Below are positions 46,896 to 55,305 of a stretch of 64,000 bases of DNA, one piece after another (position 1 is the stretch's first letter; each line of letters opens with the position of its first letter). A program made the position numbers and the translations under genes. This stretch comes from Caballeronia sp. dw_19. GTDB taxonomy: Bacteria > Pseudomonadota > Gammaproteobacteria > Burkholderiales > Burkholderiaceae. Under the pieces are notes generated by a model, which made no database searches, was not told where the DNA came from, and saw only the letters and a program-made list of their open reading frames with translations. Location of the stretch: assembly GCF_018449515.1 (NCBI RefSeq), contig NZ_JAAVUQ010000043.1:1-64000 (forward strand), written 5' to 3'.

Positions 46896-47870
46896 ATGGA
46901 CACGTACAACAAGTGGGCCGCTGTGCGTAAAAGCGTGCACCGGAAGCTGAAGGCGGTCGCGTTCGCCACTGCTGTGCTCGGCATTGCGACTGCCGCCCAC
47001 GCGACTGAAAGTGGTCTGGGACGGCCATTAACCGGTATGCAAATAGCGCCGTACATGGGCATCGTGCCGCCCACGTCGGACTGGATATTTTCCGTCTCGA
47101 CCATCTATTACGAGGGTTCGTTCGGAAAATCCAAAACAATTCCGATCGGCAACACAGTGTCCGCCGGCCTCAACTATCACATCTCTTACACCATCATCAA
47201 TGCAGTGAAGACCTGGGGCATCACCGCTGGCGGGTGGAACTTCGCGTCGTCGTTCGGCGTGCCGTTTCAATACACGTCGATCTCCTCGTTCAACGGCCGG
47301 CTGCCTAACGACAGCGGCACGCAGTTCACCGACATCTTCTTCACGCCTGTGGTTGCCGGTTATCACCTGACGCAGACCGACCATATTGCCTTGAGCGTTC
47401 AGATGTATGCGCCCACGGGGGCTTATAACGTGAACCGCCTGGCGAATCCCGGGCTGAACACGTGGACGTTCATTCCGACTGTCGCGTACACGAAGCTCCT
47501 GCCCGAGCACAACGTCGAGCTGTCAGCGAACTACGGCGTTGAGTTCTATACAGCCAACAACGAAACGCACTATCACAACGCGCCGATCAGCGTGCTCGAC
47601 CTGCTTGCGCTCAAGCGCTTCACGGGCGGATGGGGTGTTGGTGTAGTCGGCGGCTGGATTCAGCAACTTGGCGACGACACCGGCGGTCTCGCCGACGTGA
47701 CGGGCGGCACCAGCGGGCATTCCGTCGGGATCGGCCCGATGGCAACCTGGTCGGGGAAGCTGAGCAGCACACCTGTGTCGGCATCGTTGCGATGGGTCAA
47801 TGAATTTGCAGTGCGTAACCGCCCGAAGGGAAATGCGGTCGAACTTTCAATCAGCGCCACTTTTCAATAA
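46896..47870 (+). CDS. SphA-like / phenol_MetA_deg outer-membrane barrel protein
   Basis: 324 residues with a signal peptide ending AAHA and a beta-barrel with the family pattern: GNTVSAGLNYHISY, FTDIFFTPVVAGYHL, HIALSVQMYAPTGAYNVNRLANPGLNTW, and a terminal LSISATFQ. Members of this family (MetA pathway of phenol degradation, SphA) are channel-like barrels for hydrophobic compounds. Start ATG 46896 after AAGGA. It lies 34 bases after the zipper gene and 9 before the DUF2092 gene. Confidence 0.8.
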   Translation: MDTYNKWAAVRKSVHRKLKAVAFATAVLGIATAAHATESGLGRPLTGMQIAPYMGIVPPTSDWIFSVSTIYYEGSFGKSKTIPIGNTVSAGLNYHISYTIINAVKTWGITAGGWNFASSFGVPFQYTSISSFNGRLPNDSGTQFTDIFFTPVVAGYHLTQTDHIALSVQMYAPTGAYNVNRLANPGLNTWTFIPTVAYTKLLPEHNVELSANYGVEFYTANNETHYHNAPISVLDLLALKRFTGGWGVGVVGGWIQQLGDDTGGLADVTGGTSGHSVGIGPMATWSGKLSSTPVSASLRWVNEFAVRNRPKGNAVELSISATFQ

Positions 47871-47879
47871 GGGGACGAC

Positions 47880-48698
47880 GTGCCACGACACTATCACCGA
47901 CCAATACGCGGCGTGCTTATCGCGTTGGGCATCAGCGCGGTCAGCGCATTCGCGCAAACAAGCCCCGACCCGGCGAGCGCCGCAGCGGCCACAACCGCGG
48001 CTGCTGCACAACCCGAGCGCCAGAAACAAGCTATCGATGCGTTGTCGTCCATGGGACGCTATCTGCGTTCACTGAGCCGCTTCGATGTGACCGCGACATC
48101 TGCTACCGATGCCGTTCTCGACAGCGGACAGACCGTTGCGTTTCTTCATGAAACGGATCTGAAGGTCGAGCGGCCGAATCGTCTCAGGGTGGATATCACA
48201 GGAAGTCGCAGTCCCAAGGGGCTGATCTACGACGGCAGGACATTCACCATCTTCAATACGGTGGAAGGCTACTACTCGAAGAACCCCGCGCCGGCCACGA
48301 TCGACCTGCTGGTGCGCGAGTTATCGACGACTTACAACATTGATACCCCGCTTGCAGATTTGTTTTACTGGGGCGACGGCAAGGTCGATGACAACACATT
48401 GACGTCGGCGCTTTTCATCGGGCTGGAGCGCGTGGATACGCGCTGGTGCAATCACTACGCGTATCAGCAGGACGGCGCCGACTGGGAGCTCTGGATCCAG
48501 AGCGGAACACGTCAGTTGCCGTGCCGCATGGAGATTGTCGATACAACCCAGGACGCACGTCCACGACACGTCGTGACCTATCACTGGAAACTCAATCCCG
48601 AGTTTCCTGCGTCGACCTTTACTTTCCGGCCTGCGGCGAATGCGAAAGCTATCGAGTTGAAGCCTGCTACGCGTACGCCGTATGAGGAGAGCGAATGA
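47880..48698 (+). CDS. DUF2092 periplasmic protein
   Basis: 272 residues, GTG start after AGGGG, signal peptide (VLIALGISAVSAFA). The DUF2092 domain is visible through RFDVTATSATDAVLDSGQTV, LKVERPNRLRVDI and VEGYYSKN; this family has a LolA/LolB-like half-barrel fold known to bind acyl chains. It overlaps the next gene by 4 bases (ATGA). Possible role: carrying a lipid or hydrophobic substrate to or from the barrel protein encoded just upstream; inference only. Confidence 0.82.
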   Translation: MPRHYHRPIRGVLIALGISAVSAFAQTSPDPASAAAATTAAAAQPERQKQAIDALSSMGRYLRSLSRFDVTATSATDAVLDSGQTVAFLHETDLKVERPNRLRVDITGSRSPKGLIYDGRTFTIFNTVEGYYSKNPAPATIDLLVRELSTTYNIDTPLADLFYWGDGKVDDNTLTSALFIGLERVDTRWCNHYAYQQDGADWELWIQSGTRQLPCRMEIVDTTQDARPRHVVTYHWKLNPEFPASTFTFRPAANAKAIELKPATRTPYEESE

Positions 48699-49411
48699 TG
48701 TCACGCACTAAACAACTTGCGGTTGCCGGCATTGCCGGTGTCTTTCTTGCGACGTCATTGAGCGTTCACGCGTTTGGTTTCCGCGGCGGCGCGCGCACGA
48801 GTATTCACGCGCCGCCGGGAGGCGGTTTTCACGGCGGCGGAGGCGGTGGTGGTTTCCACCCCGGTGGTCCGGGCGGTGCCCCACAGGCAGGCGCGCATCC
48901 GGGCGGCGGCGTGGGCCATAGCAGTAACGGAGGCGGTGGCGGCAGTCACAGTGGCGGCAGCAGCAATGGCGGCGGTCACAGCGGCGGCAGCAACGGCGGC
49001 GGCGATCACAATGGAGGCGGCAACAGCGGAGGAGGTCACAACGGCGGTAGTAGCGGCGGTGGTAGCAGCGATCACCACGGCGACGGCGACCACAGCGGCG
49101 GTGGCGACGACCACCACGATGATGGTCACCATGACGATGACCATCATCACGACGACGGCCATCACGATGATGACCACCACCACGATGATCACTATCACGA
49201 TGACGGTTGGTATGGGAACCCGGTGGCTGTGGGCGTAGCGGTTGGCGTAACCACGGCAGTGGTGGTCGGCGCGACGGTTGCCGCGTTGCCGCCGAGCTGC
49301 TCGAGCATCGTGGTGAACGGCATCGCTTACGAACATTGCGGGCCGAACTGGTATCAGCCGCAATACGTTGGCGCTCAGGTGCAGTACATCGTTGTTACGG
49401 CGCCCAGATGA
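48695..49411 (+). CDS. Secreted Gly/Ser and His/Asp-rich protein
   Basis: 238 residues: signal peptide (1-27), then a Gly/Ser/His-rich stretch to about residue 125, then a strongly acidic His/Asp block (HHDDDHHHDDGHHDDDHHH and similar) to about 167, a hydrophobic Gly/Val segment, and a small C-terminal domain with a Cys pair (CSSIVVNGIAYEHCGPNWY) ending QPQYVGAQVQYIVV. The His/Asp block would bind divalent metals. Function unknown. Last gene of the envelope operon. Confidence 0.8.
   Translation: MMSRTKQLAVAGIAGVFLATSLSVHAFGFRGGARTSIHAPPGGGFHGGGGGGGFHPGGPGGAPQAGAHPGGGVGHSSNGGGGGSHSGGSSNGGGHSGGSNGGGDHNGGGNSGGGHNGGSSGGGSSDHHGDGDHSGGGDDHHDDGHHDDDHHHDDGHHDDDHHHDDHYHDDGWYGNPVAVGVAVGVTTAVVVGATVAALPPSCSSIVVNGIAYEHCGPNWYQPQYVGAQVQYIVVTAPR
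48820..49205. repeat. Coding tandem repeats for Gly-Ser-His and His-Asp tracts
   Basis: Imperfect repeats of GGCGGC/AGC/CAC units and then GATGACCATCAC units code for the low-complexity parts of the preceding protein. They are not CRISPR repeats; length variation between strains is likely. Confidence 0.7.
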
Positions 49412-49675
49412 CATGCGTTGATGGCCCGGCCGGTTCGTTCAGTATCCGGCGCCGGTTGGGCTTGCCTCGTTCGCAAACACGCGGTTCGGCTGGATCGTCC
49501 CTGACACACCGTTGAATTTCACCACCGAAAAAACCGCGTTGAAACGAGACGGCGCGAGCGTGGACCGGAGACACGCTTAAATCTTTTACCTCAATCGCAC
49601 TGGCCGGAGCGGAACGCAAATTTACGTTCTGGCCGGCAGTGCGTGGCGATGAATGTTGTTCAACCGGAGACTCGT

Positions 49676-50074
49676 ATGGACCCGAATCCGCTGCCCCTTG
49701 TCATCCGAGCGCTTGAACGGGCCGCACTGCAAAGTACGGTATTACCGTACAAACGTTTCCATGTCCTGTTTGAGCGCATGGTTCCACTGACCCGGCGATA
49801 CGAAGTGCTCGATGCTGCCCTGCGGGAACTCAATGATGGTTCCGATATTGACTACGGGGTGCTGCTTGCATGCGACAACGGCTTGCCCGGGCCGGATTTT
49901 TTCCGCCGCTATCAGAAGTATCGGTGGGACAAGTACGTCGCTGCGATGGGCGACCCGCGGTTCAAAAGCGCAACCTTGAAAGGCAAGCGCGAATTGGTTG
50001 CGGCAGAGCGCGCGGAAGTCCATTTGCATGCGTTGCGTGCGCGTCATCAGGAGCGTGACCGGGAATGCGCGTGA
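49676..50074 (+). CDS. Hypothetical protein
   Basis: About 132 residues from MDPNPLPLVIRALERA after a GGAG site, with good codon use and charged helical character (YEVLDAALRELNDGSDIDYG, RRYQKYRWDKYVAAMG). Not recognised; no signal peptide. An in-frame ATG at 49643 is possible. It stands between the envelope operon and a CusA remnant. Confidence 0.55.
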   Translation: MDPNPLPLVIRALERAALQSTVLPYKRFHVLFERMVPLTRRYEVLDAALRELNDGSDIDYGVLLACDNGLPGPDFFRRYQKYRWDKYVAAMGDPRFKSATLKGKRELVAAERAEVHLHALRARHQERDRECA

Positions 50075-50101
50075 CCGCGATTTCGCGGCATTGTCTTGCG
50101 C

Positions 50102-50602
50102 ACTAACGACGCTGGGACGCTCATGTTGCTGGGCGATGTTGCGCGTATCCAGATTGGACCCTGGATGCGGCGTGGCATTGCCGAACTGAACGGCGAAGGG
50201 GAGGTCGCTGGTGGCGTGATCGTGATGCGCTCCGGCAAGAATGCGCTCACGACCGTCGCGGCCGTGAAAGCGAAACTCGATACGCTGAAGAAGTCGCTGC
50301 CGCCTGGAGTTGAAGTCACCACCACCTACGATAGATCCAGGCTGATCGAGGAGTTTGTCATCGTCAGCCTGGTCTGTGCGCTGTTTTTGTTCCATCTGCG
50401 AAGCGCTTTTGGCGCCATCCTGTCGTTGCCGCTGGGTGTGCTCGCAGCATTTATTGTGATGTGCAATCAGGGCGTCAACGCAAACCCGATGTCGCTCGGC
50501 GGCATTGCGGTCGCAATCGGCGCCGCTATCGTGATGGCTTGCTGGTGTGGCGGAGGAGTTCGGCGTGGTGATGTTGTTGTACCTGAAACGTTAGAATCGT
50601 AG
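50102..50602 (+). pseudogene. CusA-type metal RND permease remnant
   Basis: Sequence such as MLLGDVARIQIGPWMRRGIA, VIVMRSGKNALTTVAAVKAK, LPPGVEVTTTYDRSRLI, EEFVIVSLVCALFLFHLRSA and VNANPMSLGGIAVAIGA matches the middle of a heavy-metal RND pump (CusA/CzcA). A stretch of about 10 residues normally found between YDRS and LIEEF is missing, and the match stops at the VD/VDAAVVM region, where the Asp pair is replaced. The rest of the ~1050-residue protein is gone. Remnant. Confidence 0.78.
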
Positions 50603-50626
50603 TTAAATCCAGAGTCAGGAACACCC

Positions 50627-51688
50627 ATGTCTGTACGCTACAACGCTGCATTCACGGCGCTTCTCGCGGCGGCGCTCTTTGGCGCGACGACCCCGCTTGT
50701 CAAGACCCTTCTTGGCACTATGTCGCCGTTCATGGTCGCGGGGTTGTTCTATTTAGGCAGCGGTGTCGGTCTGGCTGTCGCTATCACTTTCCAGCGTGTC
50801 AGGCGGTCCCAAAAGGAACGCGCTAACGAAAGCCGGATTCAGTTGGCCGAAATGCCCTGGTTGCTCGGAGCAATTGCCGCCGGTGGTATCGCCGGTCCGG
50901 TGCTCCTGATGTTCGGCCTGAGCACCACTTCAGCCGCGACGAGTTCGCTACTGCTGAATCTTGAAGGCGTATTCACGGCGGTGATCGCGTGGGTCGTGTT
51001 TCGCGAGAATGTGGATGCGCAGATTTTTCTCGGCATGGTGGCAATAGTCGCCGGCGGCGTGGCGCTCTCGTGGCAGCCGGGCGCGGCCGGTGTATCCGCC
51101 GGCGCGCTGCTGGTTGCCGCCGCGTGTGTGTGCTGGGCGATCGATAACAACCTGACGCGCAAGGTATCGACGAATGACGCCATGGTCATTGCCTGCCTGA
51201 AGGGGCTGATCGCGGGATCGGTGAATCTTTGCATTGCCCTTGTGCTCGGCGCGCATCTTCCCGGTTGGGTCGCGACGGCGGCGGCCATGTTCATCGGCCT
51301 GGCTGGATACGGTGTCAGCCTGGTCTTGTTCGTTGTCGCGTTGCGCAATCTCGGCACCGCACGCACCGGCGCATACTTTTCAGTTGCGCCGATATTCGGC
51401 GTGACGCTTTCGCTGATCCTTTGGCCGGATCTGCCTGACCCGCTGTTTTGGGTGGCCGCCGCGTTGATGGCGCTTGGCGTGTGGCTGCATATTCGTGAGC
51501 GCCACGAGCACGCCCATACGCACGTGTTGATGGACCACAATCACCGGCATCGCCACGACGAGCATCATCAACATACGCACGATTTCAAGTGGGATGGAGA
51601 GGAGCCGCACACACACCCGCATCGACACGTGCCGATGACGCACGCCCATGGACATTTCCCGGATATTCATCATCGTCACATTCATTGA
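50627..51688 (+). CDS. EamA/DMT family transporter with His-rich C-terminal tail
   Basis: 353 residues. Ten hydrophobic segments form two EamA repeats (each about 140 residues), as in amino acid/metabolite exporters of the inner membrane. After the last helix at about residue 290 comes a 60-residue tail with some 20 His, including HAHTHVLMDHNHRHRHDEHH, probably cytosolic and metal-binding. This tail is uncommon in EamA proteins and recalls CDF or ZIP metal transporters. It follows the CusA remnant by about 25 bases. Confidence 0.85.
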   Translation: MSVRYNAAFTALLAAALFGATTPLVKTLLGTMSPFMVAGLFYLGSGVGLAVAITFQRVRRSQKERANESRIQLAEMPWLLGAIAAGGIAGPVLLMFGLSTTSAATSSLLLNLEGVFTAVIAWVVFRENVDAQIFLGMVAIVAGGVALSWQPGAAGVSAGALLVAAACVCWAIDNNLTRKVSTNDAMVIACLKGLIAGSVNLCIALVLGAHLPGWVATAAAMFIGLAGYGVSLVLFVVALRNLGTARTGAYFSVAPIFGVTLSLILWPDLPDPLFWVAAALMALGVWLHIRERHEHAHTHVLMDHNHRHRHDEHHQHTHDFKWDGEEPHTHPHRHVPMTHAHGHFPDIHHRHIH

Positions 51689-51795
51689 GCGGCGGATTTC
51701 TTCAATTAGACATGCATTGCATCCAGCGTCCCGCCAGGCCCGTATATAAGCTTGACGCGACGCAATCCAGCACTCGCGGCTAATGGAGAAAAACC

Positions 51796-52080
51796 ATGAA
51801 CAAGGTAATGCGCAAAGCGATGTTGGCGGGTGTATCGGCGGCGTTCTTGTGCGGTTCGACGGCAGCATTCGCGCAGGGTGGCGGCAACGGGAACGGCGGC
51901 TCGGGCGGTGGTAATGCGCACAGCGCAGCAACGGCTGGAATGACGCACTGGGGCGATCCGGTTGCCGTGCCTACAAGTTCCATGCCCGGCAATATGCAAA
52001 GCCCGGGGATGGAAAACAGCGCCAGCATGGGCGCGATGCCGTCGAATGGCGCCAAGGGCGTTGCAAAGAACGCCCAGTAG
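51796..52080 (+). CDS. Small secreted low-complexity protein
   Basis: 94 residues: signal peptide (MRKAMLAGVSAAFLCGSTAAFA), a Gly/Asn-rich stretch and a Met/Ser/Asn-rich region (SSMPGNMQSPGMENSASMGA). Not recognised; Met-rich exported peptides can bind copper, and this is consistent with, but not shown by, the neighbours. Confidence 0.65.
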   Translation: MNKVMRKAMLAGVSAAFLCGSTAAFAQGGGNGNGGSGGGNAHSAATAGMTHWGDPVAVPTSSMPGNMQSPGMENSASMGAMPSNGAKGVAKNAQ

Positions 52081-52428
52081 GGCAATGTCATGCTGGCGGG
52101 TGCCAGGCGCCGGGAATGGTCCTCTGACGTGGTGTCGCCGCTGTTAGCCACGCATTAGCGGCATCACGATTTTAGGACCGGCCTTTATTCGCATCGATGG
52201 CATCGACTTGGTGCATGACGCCACGAAAATTTCCAGCTGAAAATGAAGCTTGGATCTGGTGCGTGACAGAAGGACGCGAAGCATGACGGCATTAGCCGCG
52301 CGCGAATTTAGCCGACGAATATGTTCCTTCGCCACGCCTTCCGCTATGTAATTCAGAGACACAATTGCGCTTGAACTAAGCAAGGTTCTTCGGCTCTTAC
52401 TTAAGAATTAAGAAGCGCGGAGAATCAC
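52081..52428. other. Intergenic region, no gene seen
   Basis: About 350 bases, AT-rich near 52385-52420 just before the lipoprotein gene, probably its promoter. No convincing coding sequence. Confidence 0.4.
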
Positions 52429-52806
52429 ATGCTTAAGCCAATTGCATTGTTCGCATTATTCGTACTTGTTGGGTCTCTAGGCGGCTGTGCCGTTGCGCCG
52501 GGTTATGGCTATGGATACGACGGCTATGGATACGGTGACCCTTACGCAACGGATTATTCGGGGCCGTACTACTCTGGTTATCCGGCTGTTTACGGCGGTG
52601 GTGTCTATGTCGGCGGTGGTGGCGGCTGGTACGGCGGCCACTACTATAACCATGGTGCTAACTGGCATGGTTGGAACCACGGGTATGGCGGCTATCACGG
52701 CGGCTATGGCCACGGTGGCGGCTACGGGCATGGCGGTGGTGGCGGACAGTGGCAGGGCGGTGGCGGGCACGCCGGCGGCGGAGGGCACGGCGGTGGCCGC
52801 GGCTAA
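52429..52806 (+). CDS. Gly/Tyr/His-rich lipoprotein
   Basis: 125 residues with lipobox LGGC at about residues 18-21 and a Gly/Tyr/His-rich mature part (YGYGYDGYGYGDPY, GGGYGHGGGGG). The composition suggests a flexible, possibly metal-binding surface layer component. The Gly/His style is shared with the proteins at 48695 and 51796. Confidence 0.72.
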   Translation: MLKPIALFALFVLVGSLGGCAVAPGYGYGYDGYGYGDPYATDYSGPYYSGYPAVYGGGVYVGGGGGWYGGHYYNHGANWHGWNHGYGGYHGGYGHGGGYGHGGGGGQWQGGGGHAGGGGHGGGRG

Positions 52807-53127
52807 GAATGGCGCCAATCACGTGACCGTTAGCCTGATGTGACAGCGTCTGATGCGTGCTGCTTGCCGGACGCTTTGTCAGTAATCAAACATCCAGCGA
52901 ACCTGCGTGGCTTGACTGCGTCAGGCGTTCATGCCAAAACACAGCAAGCGGAGCGAGCGTCAGCGTCGCACCGCATGCTGCGCATTCCGGTAAAGCTTCT
53001 CTGCTGTTCTCAGAGGCCCGGTCAAATTTCCAGGCTGGGCCCGCAGTTGAACGACGCCAAACGGAAATCAAAATATTCAAGCCTGGCGAGCCCTTCGGTT
53101 ATCAATGAAGGGCGCTTTGGTTTTTCG
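52807..53127. other. Intergenic region, no gene seen
   Basis: About 320 bases between the convergent lipoprotein and H-NS genes. No supported gene or strong terminator. Confidence 0.4.
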
Positions 53128-53778
53128 TTAAACCGCAGGCGTAACCGCTACCGTCGATGCAGAATCCTGGCTAGCCGCCGGCGTCTTGCTAGCGGCGGTT
53201 GCTGACTTCTTCGCCAACACGCGTTTCACGGGCGTTTTCTTGGCGGCTGCTTTTTTCGCGGGGACATTCGCTACAGTCGCACTCTTGGCCGACGCTTTCT
53301 TGGCGGCAATTTTCTTTGCCGGCGCCTTTTCGCTTAGCGTCTTAGCCGCCGCTTTTTTGACCGTCACTTTCTTTGACGCCTTCTTGCTGGCAGGTTTTGT
53401 CGCGCTTGCGACAAGGGCATGGCTGTCGCTGTGGCCATCGATCAGGAATTTCGTACGGTCCCGGACGTCCTTGATCCAAAGCGGCGGGCGTGCCCAGCCA
53501 CTCCACGTTTCACCGGTCTTGGGATTGCGATACTTGGCGGGCAGCTTTGGCTTTGCCGCCGCTTTGACCTTGGCGCCACGCTTGGACGTTTTGCCCGCAG
53601 GCCGCCCGCGCGGCTTCTTCGTGGATGAATGCGCGTCAATATCAGCGGTGGTCAGTCCATGCTGTTCCATGAGCTTGCGGATGTCGTCGAGCACGGATTG
53701 CGCGCGCTTGGCGATCATTACTTCCGCTTGCGCCTGCAGCTTTTTCAGCTTGGCTTGAATCTGTTCCAGAGTCGGCAT
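53128..53778 (-). CDS. H-NS family nucleoid protein with AT-hook and histone H1-like tail
   Basis: 216 residues. Residues 1-50 (MPTLEQIQAKLKKLQAQAEV...) form the oligomerising coiled coil, KKPRGRPAGK at about 54-63 is an AT-hook, and YRNPKTGETWSGWARPPLWI at about 83-102 is the H-NS DNA-binding loop region. From about 125 the protein is a Lys/Ala/Pro tail with repeats like KKAAAKKTPVKRVLAKK. Start at ATG 53778 after AAGGA; open sequence above it is not used. It silences AT-rich DNA by inference from the family. Confidence 0.9.
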   Translation of the reverse strand: MPTLEQIQAKLKKLQAQAEVMIAKRAQSVLDDIRKLMEQHGLTTADIDAHSSTKKPRGRPAGKTSKRGAKVKAAAKPKLPAKYRNPKTGETWSGWARPPLWIKDVRDRTKFLIDGHSDSHALVASATKPASKKASKKVTVKKAAAKTLSEKAPAKKIAAKKASAKSATVANVPAKKAAAKKTPVKRVLAKKSATAASKTPAASQDSASTVAVTPAV

Positions 53779-54306
53779 TATGGTTTCCTTAAGAGTGATT
53801 GCCCGCACTATGCCATGCGTTCTCTGATTTCGGAAGCGGGTAATAGAGCTTGGCATTAAAGGCACGCGTCTCTTAATACAGTTTGTTTCAATCCGTGACA
53901 AAAAGACCAAGCTTTTAGGCCTCGCGCGTTGAATGCTTAGGGTTAGATTCGCTTGGCTTGCAGCGCATTAAAAATGGGAGAAGCGCGGGGCTTTAACACT
54001 CTGCGCTGCGTTATGCCGCCGCACGATTCCGGCATTGGTCAGGCGCGGATGTAAATGCGCAGGATATCGATGAAGGTTTGTGAAACGCGGGGACAACGAC
54101 CTATTGATCGCGCGAGTAGTGAAGGGGGCGAACGTCCGGCTGCCATGATTGCCCTAAGGACGAGCCGAACGCGTAGAGAAGTAATAGAGGTGCCTTGATC
54201 AGAGAGGTGCTGCTTAACGGCCTTGATAACGGCCTTGATCTGTTCGATCGGCAAGCCGCCAATGCTGTGTCGCGCAGGAGTTCCTGCGAACGCTCGCTGG
54301 CGATCT
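53779..54306. other. Intergenic region, no gene seen
   Basis: About 530 bases between the H-NS gene and the HHHH-motif gene. It should hold the H-NS promoter in its left part; no other feature recognised. Confidence 0.4.
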
Positions 54307-54510
54307 CTAATACCGATGAGGCGGCGGTCGATGGCGCGGCGGCGGGCGATGATGATGGTGTCTCGGCGGCGGCAGCGGACGGCAGCGCCGCACATAATGA
54401 CCATGGACCCAGACCCGCCGGCATTCCTGCCGCGGACGGGCGTCCGCCACCGTGGGTAAGGCGGCGCTCGCTGCAGCGGTCAACAGGACGACCGCGAGAA
54501 ATCTTCGCAT
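54307..54510 (-). CDS. Small secreted HHHH-motif protein
   Basis: 67 residues: signal peptide (MRRFLAVVLLTAAASAALPTVADA) followed by a basic Pro/His/Arg-rich peptide (RPRQECRRVWVHGHYVRRCR, PPPRHHHHRPPP). Similar short proteins are common in Burkholderiaceae; function unknown. GGAG lies about 5 bases before the ATG. The two Cys in the mature part could form a disulfide. Confidence 0.6.
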   Translation of the reverse strand: MRRFLAVVLLTAAASAALPTVADARPRQECRRVWVHGHYVRRCRPLPPPRHHHHRPPPRHRPPPHRY

Positions 54511-54627
54511 ACGTGCTCCACAAAAATACGAACAGAATCATTGACTCGCCGATGCACTATCCGGCAATAAAAACGCACGTGTGATTTCACCCCGAGACTG
54601 GCGTCCCAGGCAAAACACGGCACCCTG

Positions 54628-55140
54628 CTACTTCTTCGGGGTCTTCGAAACCTTTGCCGCGGCTTTGACTGCTGGCTTCTTGGCGGGTTTCTCTCCAGCC
54701 TCGGCGATCGCTTTTGGCTTGGCCGCGGACTTCACGGACTTGGGCTTTTTCGGCGCTATATCAGTGTCGGCAGTCTCGGGTTTGGCTGCCGTCCTGGTCG
54801 CCGTCTTGCGTGCAACCTTGGCGCTGGTTTTTGCGTCAGCTTTGGACTTGGCCTTTGGCGTTTTGACGCTGTCCTCGCCGGCAAGCGTCGCTTTCGACTT
54901 CGTCTTGACCGGCTTCTTTGCGGGCTGCGCGGCAACCGTGTCCGTTTCGTTTGCTTCATGGGGCGGTATGACGGGGGCAAGCGCTTGTTCTAGCAAGACG
55001 CGTGCTTTCTCCCAATGCTCCGTAGACCGTCCTTCTGGACGACCGTCCGCTTCCCATAGATGGTATGCCTGCAAACGAAGCTTTTCTTCCAAAGATTTGT
55101 TGTGCATTCCATTAACCATTTCGCGTATTCGAGCGTTCAT
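54628..55140 (-). CDS. DUF2934 protein with Lys/Ala-rich tail
   Basis: 170 residues. The N-terminal 50 carry DUF2934 (RLQAYHLWEADGRPEGRSTE then HWEKARVLLEQ); the remaining 110 are a Lys/Ala/Thr/Pro-rich, histone-H1-like tail (ATRTAAKPETADTDIAPKKP, KPAVKAAAKVSKTPKK). The tail resembles that of the nearby H-NS protein and suggests DNA or RNA binding. Family function unknown. Confidence 0.85.
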   Translation of the reverse strand: MNARIREMVNGMHNKSLEEKLRLQAYHLWEADGRPEGRSTEHWEKARVLLEQALAPVIPPHEANETDTVAAQPAKKPVKTKSKATLAGEDSVKTPKAKSKADAKTSAKVARKTATRTAAKPETADTDIAPKKPKSVKSAAKPKAIAEAGEKPAKKPAVKAAAKVSKTPKK

Positions 55141-55305
55141 GTTACAGGAGCGTTGCTCCGCTTGTGAACGGGCGGAGGGCGCATTGAGCGCGCTGCTTGA
55201 GCGTGGAGTTCATCTGGGCACGACGCGCGGTCAGATCTTGCCACGCTATAAAAATGTCTTTTTTCCCGTGCTAGGATGTCTCGCGGATAAGTTTGAGGTA
55301 TCGCG

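Noticed and set aside
48830..49205. Possible CRISPR-like repeats
   Set aside because: No constant repeat-spacer structure; they are in-frame codon repeats of a low-complexity protein.
48755..49414. Minus-strand open frame rich in Ala/Val/Ile
   Set aside because: Antisense of the Gly/His-rich repeat gene; the composition is produced by the repeats.
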